A DNA stretch of 35,007 nucleotides from Mycobacterium sp. OTB74. GTDB taxonomy: Bacteria > Actinomycetota > Actinomycetes > Mycobacteriales > Mycobacteriaceae. The notes beneath the pieces were generated by a model. That model was not told where the DNA came from. It did not search any database and saw only the letters and a program-made list of their open reading frames with translations. Made by a program: the position numbers and the translations under genes. Location: assembly GCF_029892685.1 (NCBI RefSeq), contig NZ_JARXVD010000031.1, positions 1 to 35,007 of the forward strand, given 5' to 3'. Shown here one piece after another: positions 7,662 through 16,418 of the stretch (position 1 is the first letter of the stretch; every line of letters starts with the position of its first letter).

Positions 7662-10600
7662 CAAGCTTGCGGCACCGGTGTCAGCGAACTCGTTCGAAGA
7701 ATGCGCACCTGCCCAAGGTTTTGCCCCATTTCGTCGCGGAGCTGGTCTGCCCGCGGTGGGAGTAACTCAACGGCAAGCACACTCAACGGGGTGTTCGGAG
7801 CAAGACTTAACCTGTGCAACGTGGCTTGAATCTGCTCGTCGTTGAACGTCGCGTGACCGAATACATCTCGTGACGGTCGCACCGTCACTTCGGTGTGTTC
7901 ATCTTCTACGGCCCCGACAGTTTCCGCGTGCCGGTGGTTGATCAGTACATTCCTCCACGACTTACCGTCTACTTGTTTCACTTGGGCGTACAACATTATC
8001 CAGATGCGCGTGCGTGGCTTCCCTTCTTGTGGGTCAACCAGCGACTTGCCGTTCAGCAATACTGGTGTCGCAAACGGAGCTACGACCTTCACTTTCCCGA
8101 ACCTATGCGACGGATAGCAGACCAGGGTTGGCGCCGGATGCTGGACGCCAGTGACTCGTAGCGGCCGTCCGAATCTTGCGCGCGCTGTAGACCACAATCC
8201 CGCCACCGGCCGGTCAAAAATGCTGCGGTGTCCTATGCGAAATTCGTAGGTCCAGAAACCGAATAATTCGAGATCCTCCTCGGAGATTCCCGGAGGCAAG
8301 GGCAACATGTAGTGGACGTCAGAGGTTGGTGACTTGATTAACTCGACCATCGCACTTAGCCCAGCATTGTCGTGCGAGCTGAGGGGAGTGATCACGCGAA
8401 TCTGCTCGGGATCAATCGGCAGATCAGGTTCGTCCGGATTTGCGAGATCGTACCCCAAGCCTCTGACCATTAAAGGGTCGGCGCCATAAGCAAGCACGCG
8501 TGCGAAAATCGTGTCGTGCTGATCCGCCACTGGTTCGGTAAACTCGAGCCAGAGCGCGCGTCTCCTCGGGCCGGTTGCAGCATAGTTTGCCTCAATGGTG
8601 TATGGCGAAAGGGCAATCCCCGCCGAGGCGAGTTTGGGCGTCTGTCGGGGCGGCACCGTAACCGGTAGCACGATCTCTAAGTTTTGCACTAAATTCGCAG
8701 CCGAAGGTGAACCCCTCAGCAACGGCGTGAACTGCCATTTTGGCGCTTGGTTGACGGAAAAACCATACGTTCTGGGAGTCGCATCAACGGCATCGAAGAA
8801 GATCAGATGAGTACGCTCGCGCACGGTCGGGTCTGCTAGCGGACCAGTATCGATGCCGTTCCCGATGGCGATCTGGCTGAGGGTCGGACGCACTTCCAGG
8901 GTTCCGACTAACTTGCCGTCGCGTGCTACTTCCACTCCGTAATCCGCCAGACCATCCCAGGTCCAGTCCCGATCTATGTCGAATTCGGCCACGACAATCC
9001 ACTTATTCAGTAGCTCGCCCTCAGCAGCGAACGTAATGGTCGATTTGTCGGGCGCCAAATCATGGCGTAGTGCCTTCGAACATCCAAAAACGGTTCGCGT
9101 TCCCGACTGTCCCTTGAAGGTGAGTTCGTTCACGTCGAGCCGCAACTCCTGCGCCAGATTCAGCGTCAGGTTGTTTTGCGGCTGCAGAAGAATTGCACGA
9201 ATCTGGTCAGGCGGCTGATTCCCAGGGGTGCCCAACAGGTTGCCTTCGTTTGTAGCCTCAGCTCGCGTGGTGAAGGTGCTCGTCATACCGAAGCGGGTCG
9301 TATCATCATTCCAATAATTGTCAGCGGCCCTGCCGAGCGGGGTTATCACGATGCGAATATCCCGCGCTCGTGGCAGCGGTAATTTGCCCTTGAGGTCCGG
9401 CTTTATCGTCGCCAGCTTGGAGATGTGCGGAATGTCCTGATAGTCGAACTCGACGGTCACGGGCGCGTCACCACCCACGGGATCTTCCACGGGATAGGGG
9501 TTGAACGAGCGTTCGACAAAATAGACGTGCCGCCACGGACCATCGAGGTCCCCAGGGTTGCCGACGTCGTGGGCCGGTGTACGTACTTCGACAGCCAACT
9601 GAAACTTGTCTACATCCGGATCAGGAACCCCCAAAATTTTGATGGTGCCGGGAGGCGGAATCTGTGCGATGAGCTTCTTCACGACTGCTTCGTCGGTTAT
9701 GCCGGCGAATTGAAATTCCGGATACCCGAAGATCGGCCGGGCAAAGCTCAAGCTGTCGATTGGCTCAGGCGCATTTGCTCGGTTCGTCGGAAAGGTAACC
9801 GACTTGGGCAGAAGGTAGCGTCGAAACGCACATGTGGCAGACAGAGCCGGACCCGGGTTGACGGTACTTAAGCCTGGATCTGGAGTTCCGCCAGTCAGAT
9901 CGAGCAGCCTGGTTCGGAACTCGTAATCGTGGCCATAGAGTAACTGAACAGGGGGCAGTTCCGGTGTCACTGCTGGCGGCGTTGTCGGGGCTGCACCCCC
10001 ACCAAGCTGATACGCATCGAGGTCGTTGACGATCAGCGATTTCCCGCGCCATTGCGCGAAGTAGCGCGGCAACCACGATGTGACATCGCCGGCGACAGCC
10101 GAGCGAACCGGGACCGGTTCCACACCGTAGTCACGTTTGACATTTGCCGTAAACGCACCGTAGGTGATCGTGGCCGAACCTTGACATAGAGAATGCCAAT
10201 TCGCGTCGCCCGTCTCACGCACATCGACACAGTAACCAAGAGCACCGAGCGGACTTTCGATGGCGTCCGGGACCGATGTTTGGGTGGAGAGGGCCGTCTT
10301 CAATGAGCGGTTGTACCAGATCGTAACCTGCTCGTCGTCCCAGCCGATTTGAATTCCGGCGTCCGTGCCGGGTTTTACTTGGTTGCGATCTTCAATCGCA
10401 GCGTCGGTCGAGACTGGCTGGTGCACATGTACAATTTTCGCGAAGCCGTCGTCATAGGTTTCCGCTTCGATCTGCACATCGTCGTACTCGCTTTCATTCG
10501 GAATCGCATCAACCACCGGAAACAGGCTTGCGGCGAACAGAGGGCGCGCTGAGCCGGCAAGCGCGGGTAAGCGTGCGGCGTAGCTTTTCAACGTGTCCGT

Positions 10601-11248
10601 TGGCGCGTTGGCGTAAGGATTGGCCGGGTTGCTCGAGTCCACACGAAAGTAAATCCAACTTCCGTTTTTCACGGCGCCAGGATCCAGCGGCAGAGTTAAT
10701 GGGTAGAGCAGACCTAGTTCCTGCGCGAATCGGGGTTGGCGCAGCGCAAACGAGATGAATTTGCCCCACGACCATGTTTGAGGCGGAGGCGGCGTTTTGG
10801 GATTGCCCGGATCCTTTGCGCGCAAAGTGCAGCCAAAGTCTTCCGCTGGGTTTGCAAAAGGTGTCCGTGACTGCTCGAATGGAAAGGCGCTCGTGTAGCT
10901 ATCGGGCAGCGACTTGAGAATACGAACGCCAGCTAGACTGTTTAGTGGCGGTGAGGTTGGGCCTTGGTCCTTCTGAAATTTCTGAAAAAGCGACAGCGCG
11001 TCTGCAGGAGGAGTTACTACTAGCGGAGTTGTCTGAGTATTGGGAGACGAAGGCGCCGGCAGAGCGTCGAGGCCGATAACCAAAACGGTTTCCAGGTGTA
11101 GTGCCGTGCCCGCGAACATCGGTTGCGCCGGAGTCAGCGGTGCCAGAGGGTCGGCATTTGGAAGCAGCAACAGATTCACCTGCAGTGAATTCGGTTTCCA
11201 CATTTGCGGAAACGCCAGAAAGCTGAGTCGCACATCTGTTAATGTCAT
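7658..11248 (-). CDS. Giant protein of unknown family, beta-sandwich-like (second gene of operon)
   Basis: A 1196-aa protein that I cannot assign to a family. It starts 9 nt after the stop of the preceding gene, with AGAGAGGA overlapping that stop, so the two are translationally linked. The sequence is rich in beta-type segments and in P, D and T. Two stretches, YGHDYEFRTRLLDLTGGTPD (mid-protein) and WTYEFRIGHRSIFDRP (C-terminal quarter), resemble the late strands of fibronectin-III/Ig-like domains, suggesting several stacked beta-sandwiches. No signal peptide, membrane helix, nucleotide-binding motif or catalytic signature is visible. A structural or scaffold role next to the enzyme encoded by the third gene is a reasonable guess. 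Base composition is lower in GC than the core genes, which suggests transfer from another lineage. Confidence 0.75.
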   Translation of the reverse strand: MTLTDVRLSFLAFPQMWKPNSLQVNLLLLPNADPLAPLTPAQPMFAGTALHLETVLVIGLDALPAPSSPNTQTTPLVVTPPADALSLFQKFQKDQGPTSPPLNSLAGVRILKSLPDSYTSAFPFEQSRTPFANPAEDFGCTLRAKDPGNPKTPPPPQTWSWGKFISFALRQPRFAQELGLLYPLTLPLDPGAVKNGSWIYFRVDSSNPANPYANAPTDTLKSYAARLPALAGSARPLFAASLFPVVDAIPNESEYDDVQIEAETYDDGFAKIVHVHQPVSTDAAIEDRNQVKPGTDAGIQIGWDDEQVTIWYNRSLKTALSTQTSVPDAIESPLGALGYCVDVRETGDANWHSLCQGSATITYGAFTANVKRDYGVEPVPVRSAVAGDVTSWLPRYFAQWRGKSLIVNDLDAYQLGGGAAPTTPPAVTPELPPVQLLYGHDYEFRTRLLDLTGGTPDPGLSTVNPGPALSATCAFRRYLLPKSVTFPTNRANAPEPIDSLSFARPIFGYPEFQFAGITDEAVVKKLIAQIPPPGTIKILGVPDPDVDKFQLAVEVRTPAHDVGNPGDLDGPWRHVYFVERSFNPYPVEDPVGGDAPVTVEFDYQDIPHISKLATIKPDLKGKLPLPRARDIRIVITPLGRAADNYWNDDTTRFGMTSTFTTRAEATNEGNLLGTPGNQPPDQIRAILLQPQNNLTLNLAQELRLDVNELTFKGQSGTRTVFGCSKALRHDLAPDKSTITFAAEGELLNKWIVVAEFDIDRDWTWDGLADYGVEVARDGKLVGTLEVRPTLSQIAIGNGIDTGPLADPTVRERTHLIFFDAVDATPRTYGFSVNQAPKWQFTPLLRGSPSAANLVQNLEIVLPVTVPPRQTPKLASAGIALSPYTIEANYAATGPRRRALWLEFTEPVADQHDTIFARVLAYGADPLMVRGLGYDLANPDEPDLPIDPEQIRVITPLSSHDNAGLSAMVELIKSPTSDVHYMLPLPPGISEEDLELFGFWTYEFRIGHRSIFDRPVAGLWSTARARFGRPLRVTGVQHPAPTLVCYPSHRFGKVKVVAPFATPVLLNGKSLVDPQEGKPRTRIWIMLYAQVKQVDGKSWRNVLINHRHAETVGAVEDEHTEVTVRPSRDVFGHATFNDEQIQATLHRLSLAPNTPLSVLAVELLPPRADQLRDEMGQNLGQVRILRTSSLTPVPQAC

Positions 11249-11257
11249 AGGTCCTCT

Positions 11258-14200
11258 CTAAACAGGCAGGATTCCAGGTGCCTGGAAGGTTTCGGAGAAC
11301 CCCCATGTCCCATCAAAATCCACACTCACTAGCCAACAGACACTTAGGTGGATGCCCACGCTGACGCCCGCATACAGTGTCAAAGCATCAGGAATTGGGA
11401 GCTTGTCCGGAGTGATTCCTAATGCCGCGCTCAATGTGATCGAAGCGCTCGCGAGACCATCCAGAACATCTACGCTGGCTTGCCCCGTGAGGATCGCCTT
11501 GATCTGAAATGGGGAGACTTCGTTGTTGATCTGGATTGCGATTACGACCGACGCCGACCCTGAAGCGATCGCGACGTCAATCGAGAGACCGACGCCCAAG
11601 CCAGCTTCGATCAAAACAGCGAGATCTCCGTTGAGAACGCCAACCTGCACTACACCTGTTCCCGATAAAGGACTCACTAGCCAGTGGAATGGTTTTTGTT
11701 CGCTACCAATTCCCGCTGTGAACTGAAGCGATTGCGGCGAAAGCTGAATGGCAGCACCAAGTATCAGGGCGACGTCAGTCACGTACCCGAAGCCTAGCGG
11801 CAGTTCGGGCAAAGCGAACGTATCCTGAATCGTCAACCGACCCTGGGAAAAGTTCACTTGAAGCTGAGAGAAGGGGGCCCCCGGCAGGAAACTGGCGAGC
11901 TGCTCCAATTTGCTGAAGACCTGCTGAACAAGACTCAGAGCCCCGCCATACTGGACGTCAAGCGATGTCAGCGTCGGAGCAGAATTGGAGTTGGCTTTCG
12001 CGCCGCCAACCAGGCGGAGGATTGGGTCGTTCTGGTCACCGAAGGGAGTTACCAGGATCAGATTGATCGGGTCCAGTGACATCGACCAAGCAGGATTCGC
12101 ACGAGGTGTGATGTTCACGTCGAGAGTGGACGGAATCGGAGCTGCGCGGTTTCCAGTGGCAGGATCAATCTTCCCCCCGTCCGAGTAGTCGAGCAAAACC
12201 TTTACCGGACCGAAATCCACGAGTGGTTTCGGCGGCTGCCCTGTTATTTGGAACGGAGCGGGGTTGAAAGAAATGTCCGAACCCGAAACACCCAAAGACG
12301 GAATATTGTTGAAGGGCAAAGCTGCGCCGAGGTCGGGAAATAGGCCCGTGGCGTTCAGTAGGGCGCCAACATCAGCGAAATGCGGCACCGCGGGTAGATT
12401 GAAGTTCGCGGGTGCAGCTTGGTCAATAAAAGGTCGGGCAAAGAACATTTTCTGCGTTCCAGACGCTTGCACCAGGCCGTAGGCAATATTCGGCGCAGTT
12501 ATTTGTGCAATATCTGTGGGATCAGCGAAGTGCCATTTGGAGGGATCCAGATTTTCGTTTTTGATTAGCGGCAGGTGAAATTTCGGATCCAGAGCCTCGG
12601 GCAGGCCGGCTCCAACCTGCTTGGCGATCGTCCAAGCGCCTTCCTTCGGCAGAGCAAGGGAGCCGCGGAGGGCTGCGACAAGCTCCGCATTCGGGCCAGT
12701 CTTATTAATACTCGCGTCCATGGAGACTGCGGTCATCTGCGGCCCGGCGGGGCCTCCGACGTTACCAATACATTGGACGGGACCACCCACAGGACCAGTC
12801 TTTTTGAGCAGCTCGGCAAGCTGCTGCCGGGACGCGCCGTCGCCAGGGGTGAGCTGGACATAACCACCGACATCGCGACTGGGGACTAGTTGGCGGCCCG
12901 CTTCAACGTGTGCTCCATTGATGATGTGAAAAGCGCTATCGATCACCACGTCGGCATCAAACAGAACCTGCTGGTATTGGAGTCCAAATGCGGTAATGAG
13001 CCCACCAGTCACCTCCCGGATGTTGCGGATATTGGTGACGCCGAGTACTGCGCCCGGGTGGACGTGACCCGCATAGTCCGACTGCTCTTTCGACGGGAAT
13101 ACGAACATTCCGTCTGACGAAGGTTGCCACCCGCTATCCGCTCGCTGTATCCAGCCTGCGCCCTGGCGCTCAATTGTGATCGTGCGTACTACCCTGGCAA
13201 CCCACGGGTAGAGATTGCTCTGCGCCTTTACGACTTCGTAAGCGGTGCGTCCAACCAGCACATCGAACTGGGCCTTGACGATGCCCACTTCGGTTTTGGA
13301 ATCTTTCCACTCGCTGAACATGCTTGCGCCATAGCCTGAGAAATCTATGCGTTTGACCGGAACTCGCGGAGGGGGTGGTGGCTGCATGTTAATCGTGCCA
13401 GTCAGGAACTCATCGTTGAATGTGATCGCTACATCATTACTAAGGACGGCCGTTCCATAGGGGTTTGTGGCCTCGCACGTGCCTGGTAGCGAAGCGTCCT
13501 CGACTTCTGGATTGGGTGGGGCGAGAGTGACTTGTAAACCTCCAGATAGATCTTGGAACGCAGGTTGGGTCAGTTGGAACGTTCCCCCTCCCTGCGGGAA
13601 CTGCGCCGCTTGAACGTTGGCCACTAGCCCGAATGGAAGAGTGAAGCCCGCTTTGAAACTTGCCCCCCCGGCAACCTCATCAACGAGAAAGCGGAGCGCT
13701 GCGCCTGGTTCGACGCGCACCAGATCGACTGTTTCAACGGCGAACGTGCTCGGGCCTCCGTCGTTCTCTGAGTGCAAGCCCGCTACTGGCGGATCGGATT
13801 TCATCGGCTCCCAAGAGATCTGCGGAACGGTGAACACTGCTACCTGTGAACCGGGAAGAGTCAGAGCCATCTCGTCGATGGCAATGCTTACGTTGCTTAC
13901 GTTGCGACCTGGAAGGAACTCAACACCAAAGAAATCTGCATTCGTTGAGAGATCCAGAAGCGAAAGCGTTGGCCGCCCCGCAACGAGAAGGCGTCCTTGT
14001 GATGGATTCGAAACGGCGAGATCGAAAGCTAGATTCGGATTCTCGGGAGTTGTCCACTCGACGGCAGCTATCAAGGTACCAATCGGGGTCTTGACCGAAA
14101 TAGAAAAGTCCGATGCTGCGAAATTACTTGCATAGGGGTCGGGCAGCGTAGGCAGCAACCCACGGAAGCCGAATTCCAATCCCACAAAGCCGCGTCGTAC

Positions 14201-15709
14201 CAAGCTCAAGTCTTCAGGATCTAGCTCGCCGAACACGGCCATCGCAGAGGGTCGGTCTACCACCATCAGGGCATTCTCGAGTGCGGTCGCAATTGCTTCT
14301 TGCGGCTGAGTATTGAGGAGCGTACCGATGAAGATGCCGAATTGCGCGGTGGTTTGATAGATGAGCAGAACGCCGTCCGGTATCTTCAATGCAAAGCGCG
14401 AGCCGTCGGCTCGCACAGGCCGATCAAGGTGGGCGACCGCTGCCCCGTTCACCGCGAACCATTCAATGCCAGGCTGACAAAGATAAAACGAGCTAAACGG
14501 GCCGGCTGCTGCGAAATCGACTGTGGAGGTTCCCCAGAGATCGATTGTTTGGATCACCCGGATACCCGTTCCATTTCCGAGAGCGATGATCTGACCCGGG
14601 CTCAAGTGCAGCAGGGTCTGATTCAGAAGGGCTGGTTGCGATAATCCTGCCCATTGTTGCGCTAGACCCGCACCGATGGTCAGGATCAACGCCCCCGCCC
14701 CAGCGGCTTCACCGAGGTTCGACGGGGGCGTGACGACAACCGGCAAAACCCAAGACACAGCCTGGATGGGTCCGCTCCCGGACAGGACGAGCAACTTCGA
14801 TTTCGCTGCGCCAACCTGAAACTGATTGGGTAAAAAATTCAGTGGGATAGCGATTTCATTTGTGGTGTCTTCGAATGCAGGGGCTGCGCCCGCCCAATGA
14901 AACTGTATAGCTTGTCCATAAACGCTCACCTGTGAATCGGTTAGTGCTGTCAGCTTGGCACCCGCAGGATCGAACTCGATCGTAACGGAAGCAGGGAGAA
15001 CGACAGCCGCGGTGTCCGCATCCGCTCCCGGCCCGGACACAACCGGGGGTGAAGCGGGTATGTCTAGATCAACTGTCAGAGCCGCAATTGTTGTGAGCGA
15101 AAGATTCAAGCCTCCGCCTACTCGCGTCGCATCTTGAGTGAGCGTTAACGAACCGCCCTTGATGCGGAACCCCGTAAACGAATTGTTCGGGCTGTTCGCG
15201 GCTAGCAATTTGGCCGGGAACCACACGCTGCCTGCCTTGAGCATAATTTTTCGGGGCGTGGAGTGCGTGGGGTCGACGGGAAATAGTCCCAGAGGTGTTG
15301 AATGGCGTGTAACCGGTGTGAGTTGAATTAAGTTAAACGCATCGATCCAGATCGGGTTACCGAGTGGGGTAAGAAAGGGACCGGCAGAGTCGGTTAGGGC
15401 GATTCCACGCGCCCATTCCGGTACAGAGGGGTGCAAGCTCGTTGCGCTGGGCACCGTACGGAGGAGCGCGCGCACGGCCGTGGTCGGCTTTGGTCCCGAT
15501 AAATGCCGGAAGCCCTTGGCTTGGTCGGCGACCTGCGGATTCGCGCCAAGCGTAACCGTGCCACGGATGGACGCAGCGGTTTGCCCCGACCGAAGGGCCT
15601 GCGCTAGCAGAACCCTCCCACGCTCCAGGTCCGCCGCTGCGCTTCCCTCAGCGGGTCGGAGCGTTCCGCTGAGTTGAGCAATCGATGTCGCTAAAGTTGC
15701 TTGATCCAT
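11258..15709 (-). CDS. Giant protein of unknown family, beta-rich (first gene of operon)
   Basis: A protein of about 1483 aa with no family I can recognise. I chose ATG 15709 (MDQATLATS) because GGGAG lies about 5 nt upstream; GTG 15739 or ATG 15733 in the same frame lack any ribosome site. A short helical N-terminus (LERGRVLLAQALRSGQ) is followed by long stretches of alternating hydrophobic residues. The last 250 residues are especially regular, Gly/Ala/Ile/Val-rich beta strands (VGVLNGDLAVLIEAGLGVGL, then similar runs to the C-terminal GTWGFSETFQAPG). They look like an extended beta-sheet or barrel-like surface rather than a globular enzyme. A proline cluster (MQPPPPPRVPVKR) separates two halves. 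No signal peptide. As first gene of the operon it likely sets the stoichiometry of the complex, but that is inference. Confidence 0.75.
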   Translation of the reverse strand: MDQATLATSIAQLSGTLRPAEGSAAADLERGRVLLAQALRSGQTAASIRGTVTLGANPQVADQAKGFRHLSGPKPTTAVRALLRTVPSATSLHPSVPEWARGIALTDSAGPFLTPLGNPIWIDAFNLIQLTPVTRHSTPLGLFPVDPTHSTPRKIMLKAGSVWFPAKLLAANSPNNSFTGFRIKGGSLTLTQDATRVGGGLNLSLTTIAALTVDLDIPASPPVVSGPGADADTAAVVLPASVTIEFDPAGAKLTALTDSQVSVYGQAIQFHWAGAAPAFEDTTNEIAIPLNFLPNQFQVGAAKSKLLVLSGSGPIQAVSWVLPVVVTPPSNLGEAAGAGALILTIGAGLAQQWAGLSQPALLNQTLLHLSPGQIIALGNGTGIRVIQTIDLWGTSTVDFAAAGPFSSFYLCQPGIEWFAVNGAAVAHLDRPVRADGSRFALKIPDGVLLIYQTTAQFGIFIGTLLNTQPQEAIATALENALMVVDRPSAMAVFGELDPEDLSLVRRGFVGLEFGFRGLLPTLPDPYASNFAASDFSISVKTPIGTLIAAVEWTTPENPNLAFDLAVSNPSQGRLLVAGRPTLSLLDLSTNADFFGVEFLPGRNVSNVSIAIDEMALTLPGSQVAVFTVPQISWEPMKSDPPVAGLHSENDGGPSTFAVETVDLVRVEPGAALRFLVDEVAGGASFKAGFTLPFGLVANVQAAQFPQGGGTFQLTQPAFQDLSGGLQVTLAPPNPEVEDASLPGTCEATNPYGTAVLSNDVAITFNDEFLTGTINMQPPPPPRVPVKRIDFSGYGASMFSEWKDSKTEVGIVKAQFDVLVGRTAYEVVKAQSNLYPWVARVVRTITIERQGAGWIQRADSGWQPSSDGMFVFPSKEQSDYAGHVHPGAVLGVTNIRNIREVTGGLITAFGLQYQQVLFDADVVIDSAFHIINGAHVEAGRQLVPSRDVGGYVQLTPGDGASRQQLAELLKKTGPVGGPVQCIGNVGGPAGPQMTAVSMDASINKTGPNAELVAALRGSLALPKEGAWTIAKQVGAGLPEALDPKFHLPLIKNENLDPSKWHFADPTDIAQITAPNIAYGLVQASGTQKMFFARPFIDQAAPANFNLPAVPHFADVGALLNATGLFPDLGAALPFNNIPSLGVSGSDISFNPAPFQITGQPPKPLVDFGPVKVLLDYSDGGKIDPATGNRAAPIPSTLDVNITPRANPAWSMSLDPINLILVTPFGDQNDPILRLVGGAKANSNSAPTLTSLDVQYGGALSLVQQVFSKLEQLASFLPGAPFSQLQVNFSQGRLTIQDTFALPELPLGFGYVTDVALILGAAIQLSPQSLQFTAGIGSEQKPFHWLVSPLSGTGVVQVGVLNGDLAVLIEAGLGVGLSIDVAIASGSASVVIAIQINNEVSPFQIKAILTGQASVDVLDGLASASITLSAALGITPDKLPIPDALTLYAGVSVGIHLSVCWLVSVDFDGTWGFSETFQAPGILPV

Positions 15710-15767
15710 TACGACTCCCGGCTCGGGTTTCATAATCACTTTGGCGGTGTGGTTCGCGCAATGGGGC

Positions 15768-15784
15768 GGTCCGCTCAGCGGACC
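15768..15784. promoter_or_regulatory. Perfect inverted repeat in the leader of the giant operon
   Basis: GGTCCGCT-C-AGCGGACC is a perfect 8-bp palindrome with a one-base centre. It lies 59 nt upstream of the chosen start of the first giant gene. The one-base centre is too tight for an RNA hairpin of full length, so a dimeric repressor operator is more likely than a terminator. No regulator gene is visible beside it. Confidence 0.4.
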
Positions 15785-15912
15785 GGCGGCCCGAGGCCTG
15801 GCCAGCCCCGTGATATGCGTTTAATTGCCGTGAGACTCGAATAGGCACCGAACGGTGAGGTATCGGCCCTGATATGTCTTGCCAGCAACTAGCCTCTGGC
15901 CTAGGACAAGAT

Positions 15913-16101
15913 CTAAAGATAGCCGGTTGAACACCTCCACGAGGGCCCGTCGCCGTTCACGGTGATTCGAAACAGAGTTTTGAGAGCCTCGTATCTCGTC
16001 TGTTCCGAGACGGTTGGGGCCAGGCTCTCGGATCCGCGGGCGGGCACGGCGGAGTGGCGCAGCCTGTGCAGGGCAGTCTGGTCGCTGTTGTGGTCAATCA
16101 T
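15913..16101 (-). CDS. Possible 62-aa protein upstream of the giant operon
   Basis: A short open frame starting with ATG at 16101 (MIDHNSDQTALHRLRHSAVP) and ending at 15913 with RCSTGYL. Only a weak AAAGAG-type ribosome site precedes it. It is on the same strand as the giant genes and lies 203 nt upstream of the first one. The composition (R, S, T, H rich) is not distinctive. It may be a small leader protein or chance; I cannot decide. Confidence 0.25.
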   Translation of the reverse strand: MIDHNSDQTALHRLRHSAVPARGSESLAPTVSEQTRYEALKTLFRITVNGDGPSWRCSTGYL

Positions 16102-16211
16102 TTTCTGCTCTTTAGCGTTTCGTTGTGTTGTTGCTTCCCTGGAAACTTGGGTCTTTCCGCCGGGATACGGGAAGCTGTGGGTGCGGCCACCTCGCCATCG
16201 AGGAGCACGCA

Positions 16212-16418
16212 ATGAGCGGCGGATTGTACGAGCCCTATGAGGAATTAGGCACCCTCAAGAAGTTGACCGCCCTGCAGGTCGGCGACGTGATCATCGACAA
16301 GTGGGCCGACGGCGCGGAGCACCGAATCACCGCGCTGTACCCCGCCGCCGACGAAGAAGGTCGCGAATTCGTCCTCATTGTGACCGACACCTACTCGAAG
16401 GGCCGCCTGCGTCCCGGT
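16212..16418 (+). pseudogene. Truncated plus-strand gene of unknown function
   Basis: A frame begins at ATG 16212 with a good GAGGAG ribosome site at 16200-16205. It reads MSGGLYEPYEELGTLKKLTA, then LQVGDVIIDKWADGAEHRIT and ALYPAADEEGREFVLIVTDT to YSKGRLRPG (about 69 residues). Beyond about 16415 the frame stays open only because it reads the opposite strand of the integrase gene, so the native C-terminus is gone. The intact part looks like a small beta-rich protein of phage or mobile-element type. I do not recognise it. It meets the integrase tail-to-tail, which marks a deletion junction. Confidence 0.55.

Larger units (their letters stand above)
15710..16211. other. Leader and intergenic region of the giant-gene operon
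   Basis: About 500 bases with no confident gene. It should hold the promoter of the minus-strand operon, and that of the plus-strand gene starting at 16212. I see no convincing -35/-10 pair in either direction. Contents that can be pointed to: a perfect 8-bp inverted repeat at 15768-15784, and a possible 62-codon minus-strand frame at 15913-16101. Confidence 0.5.
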
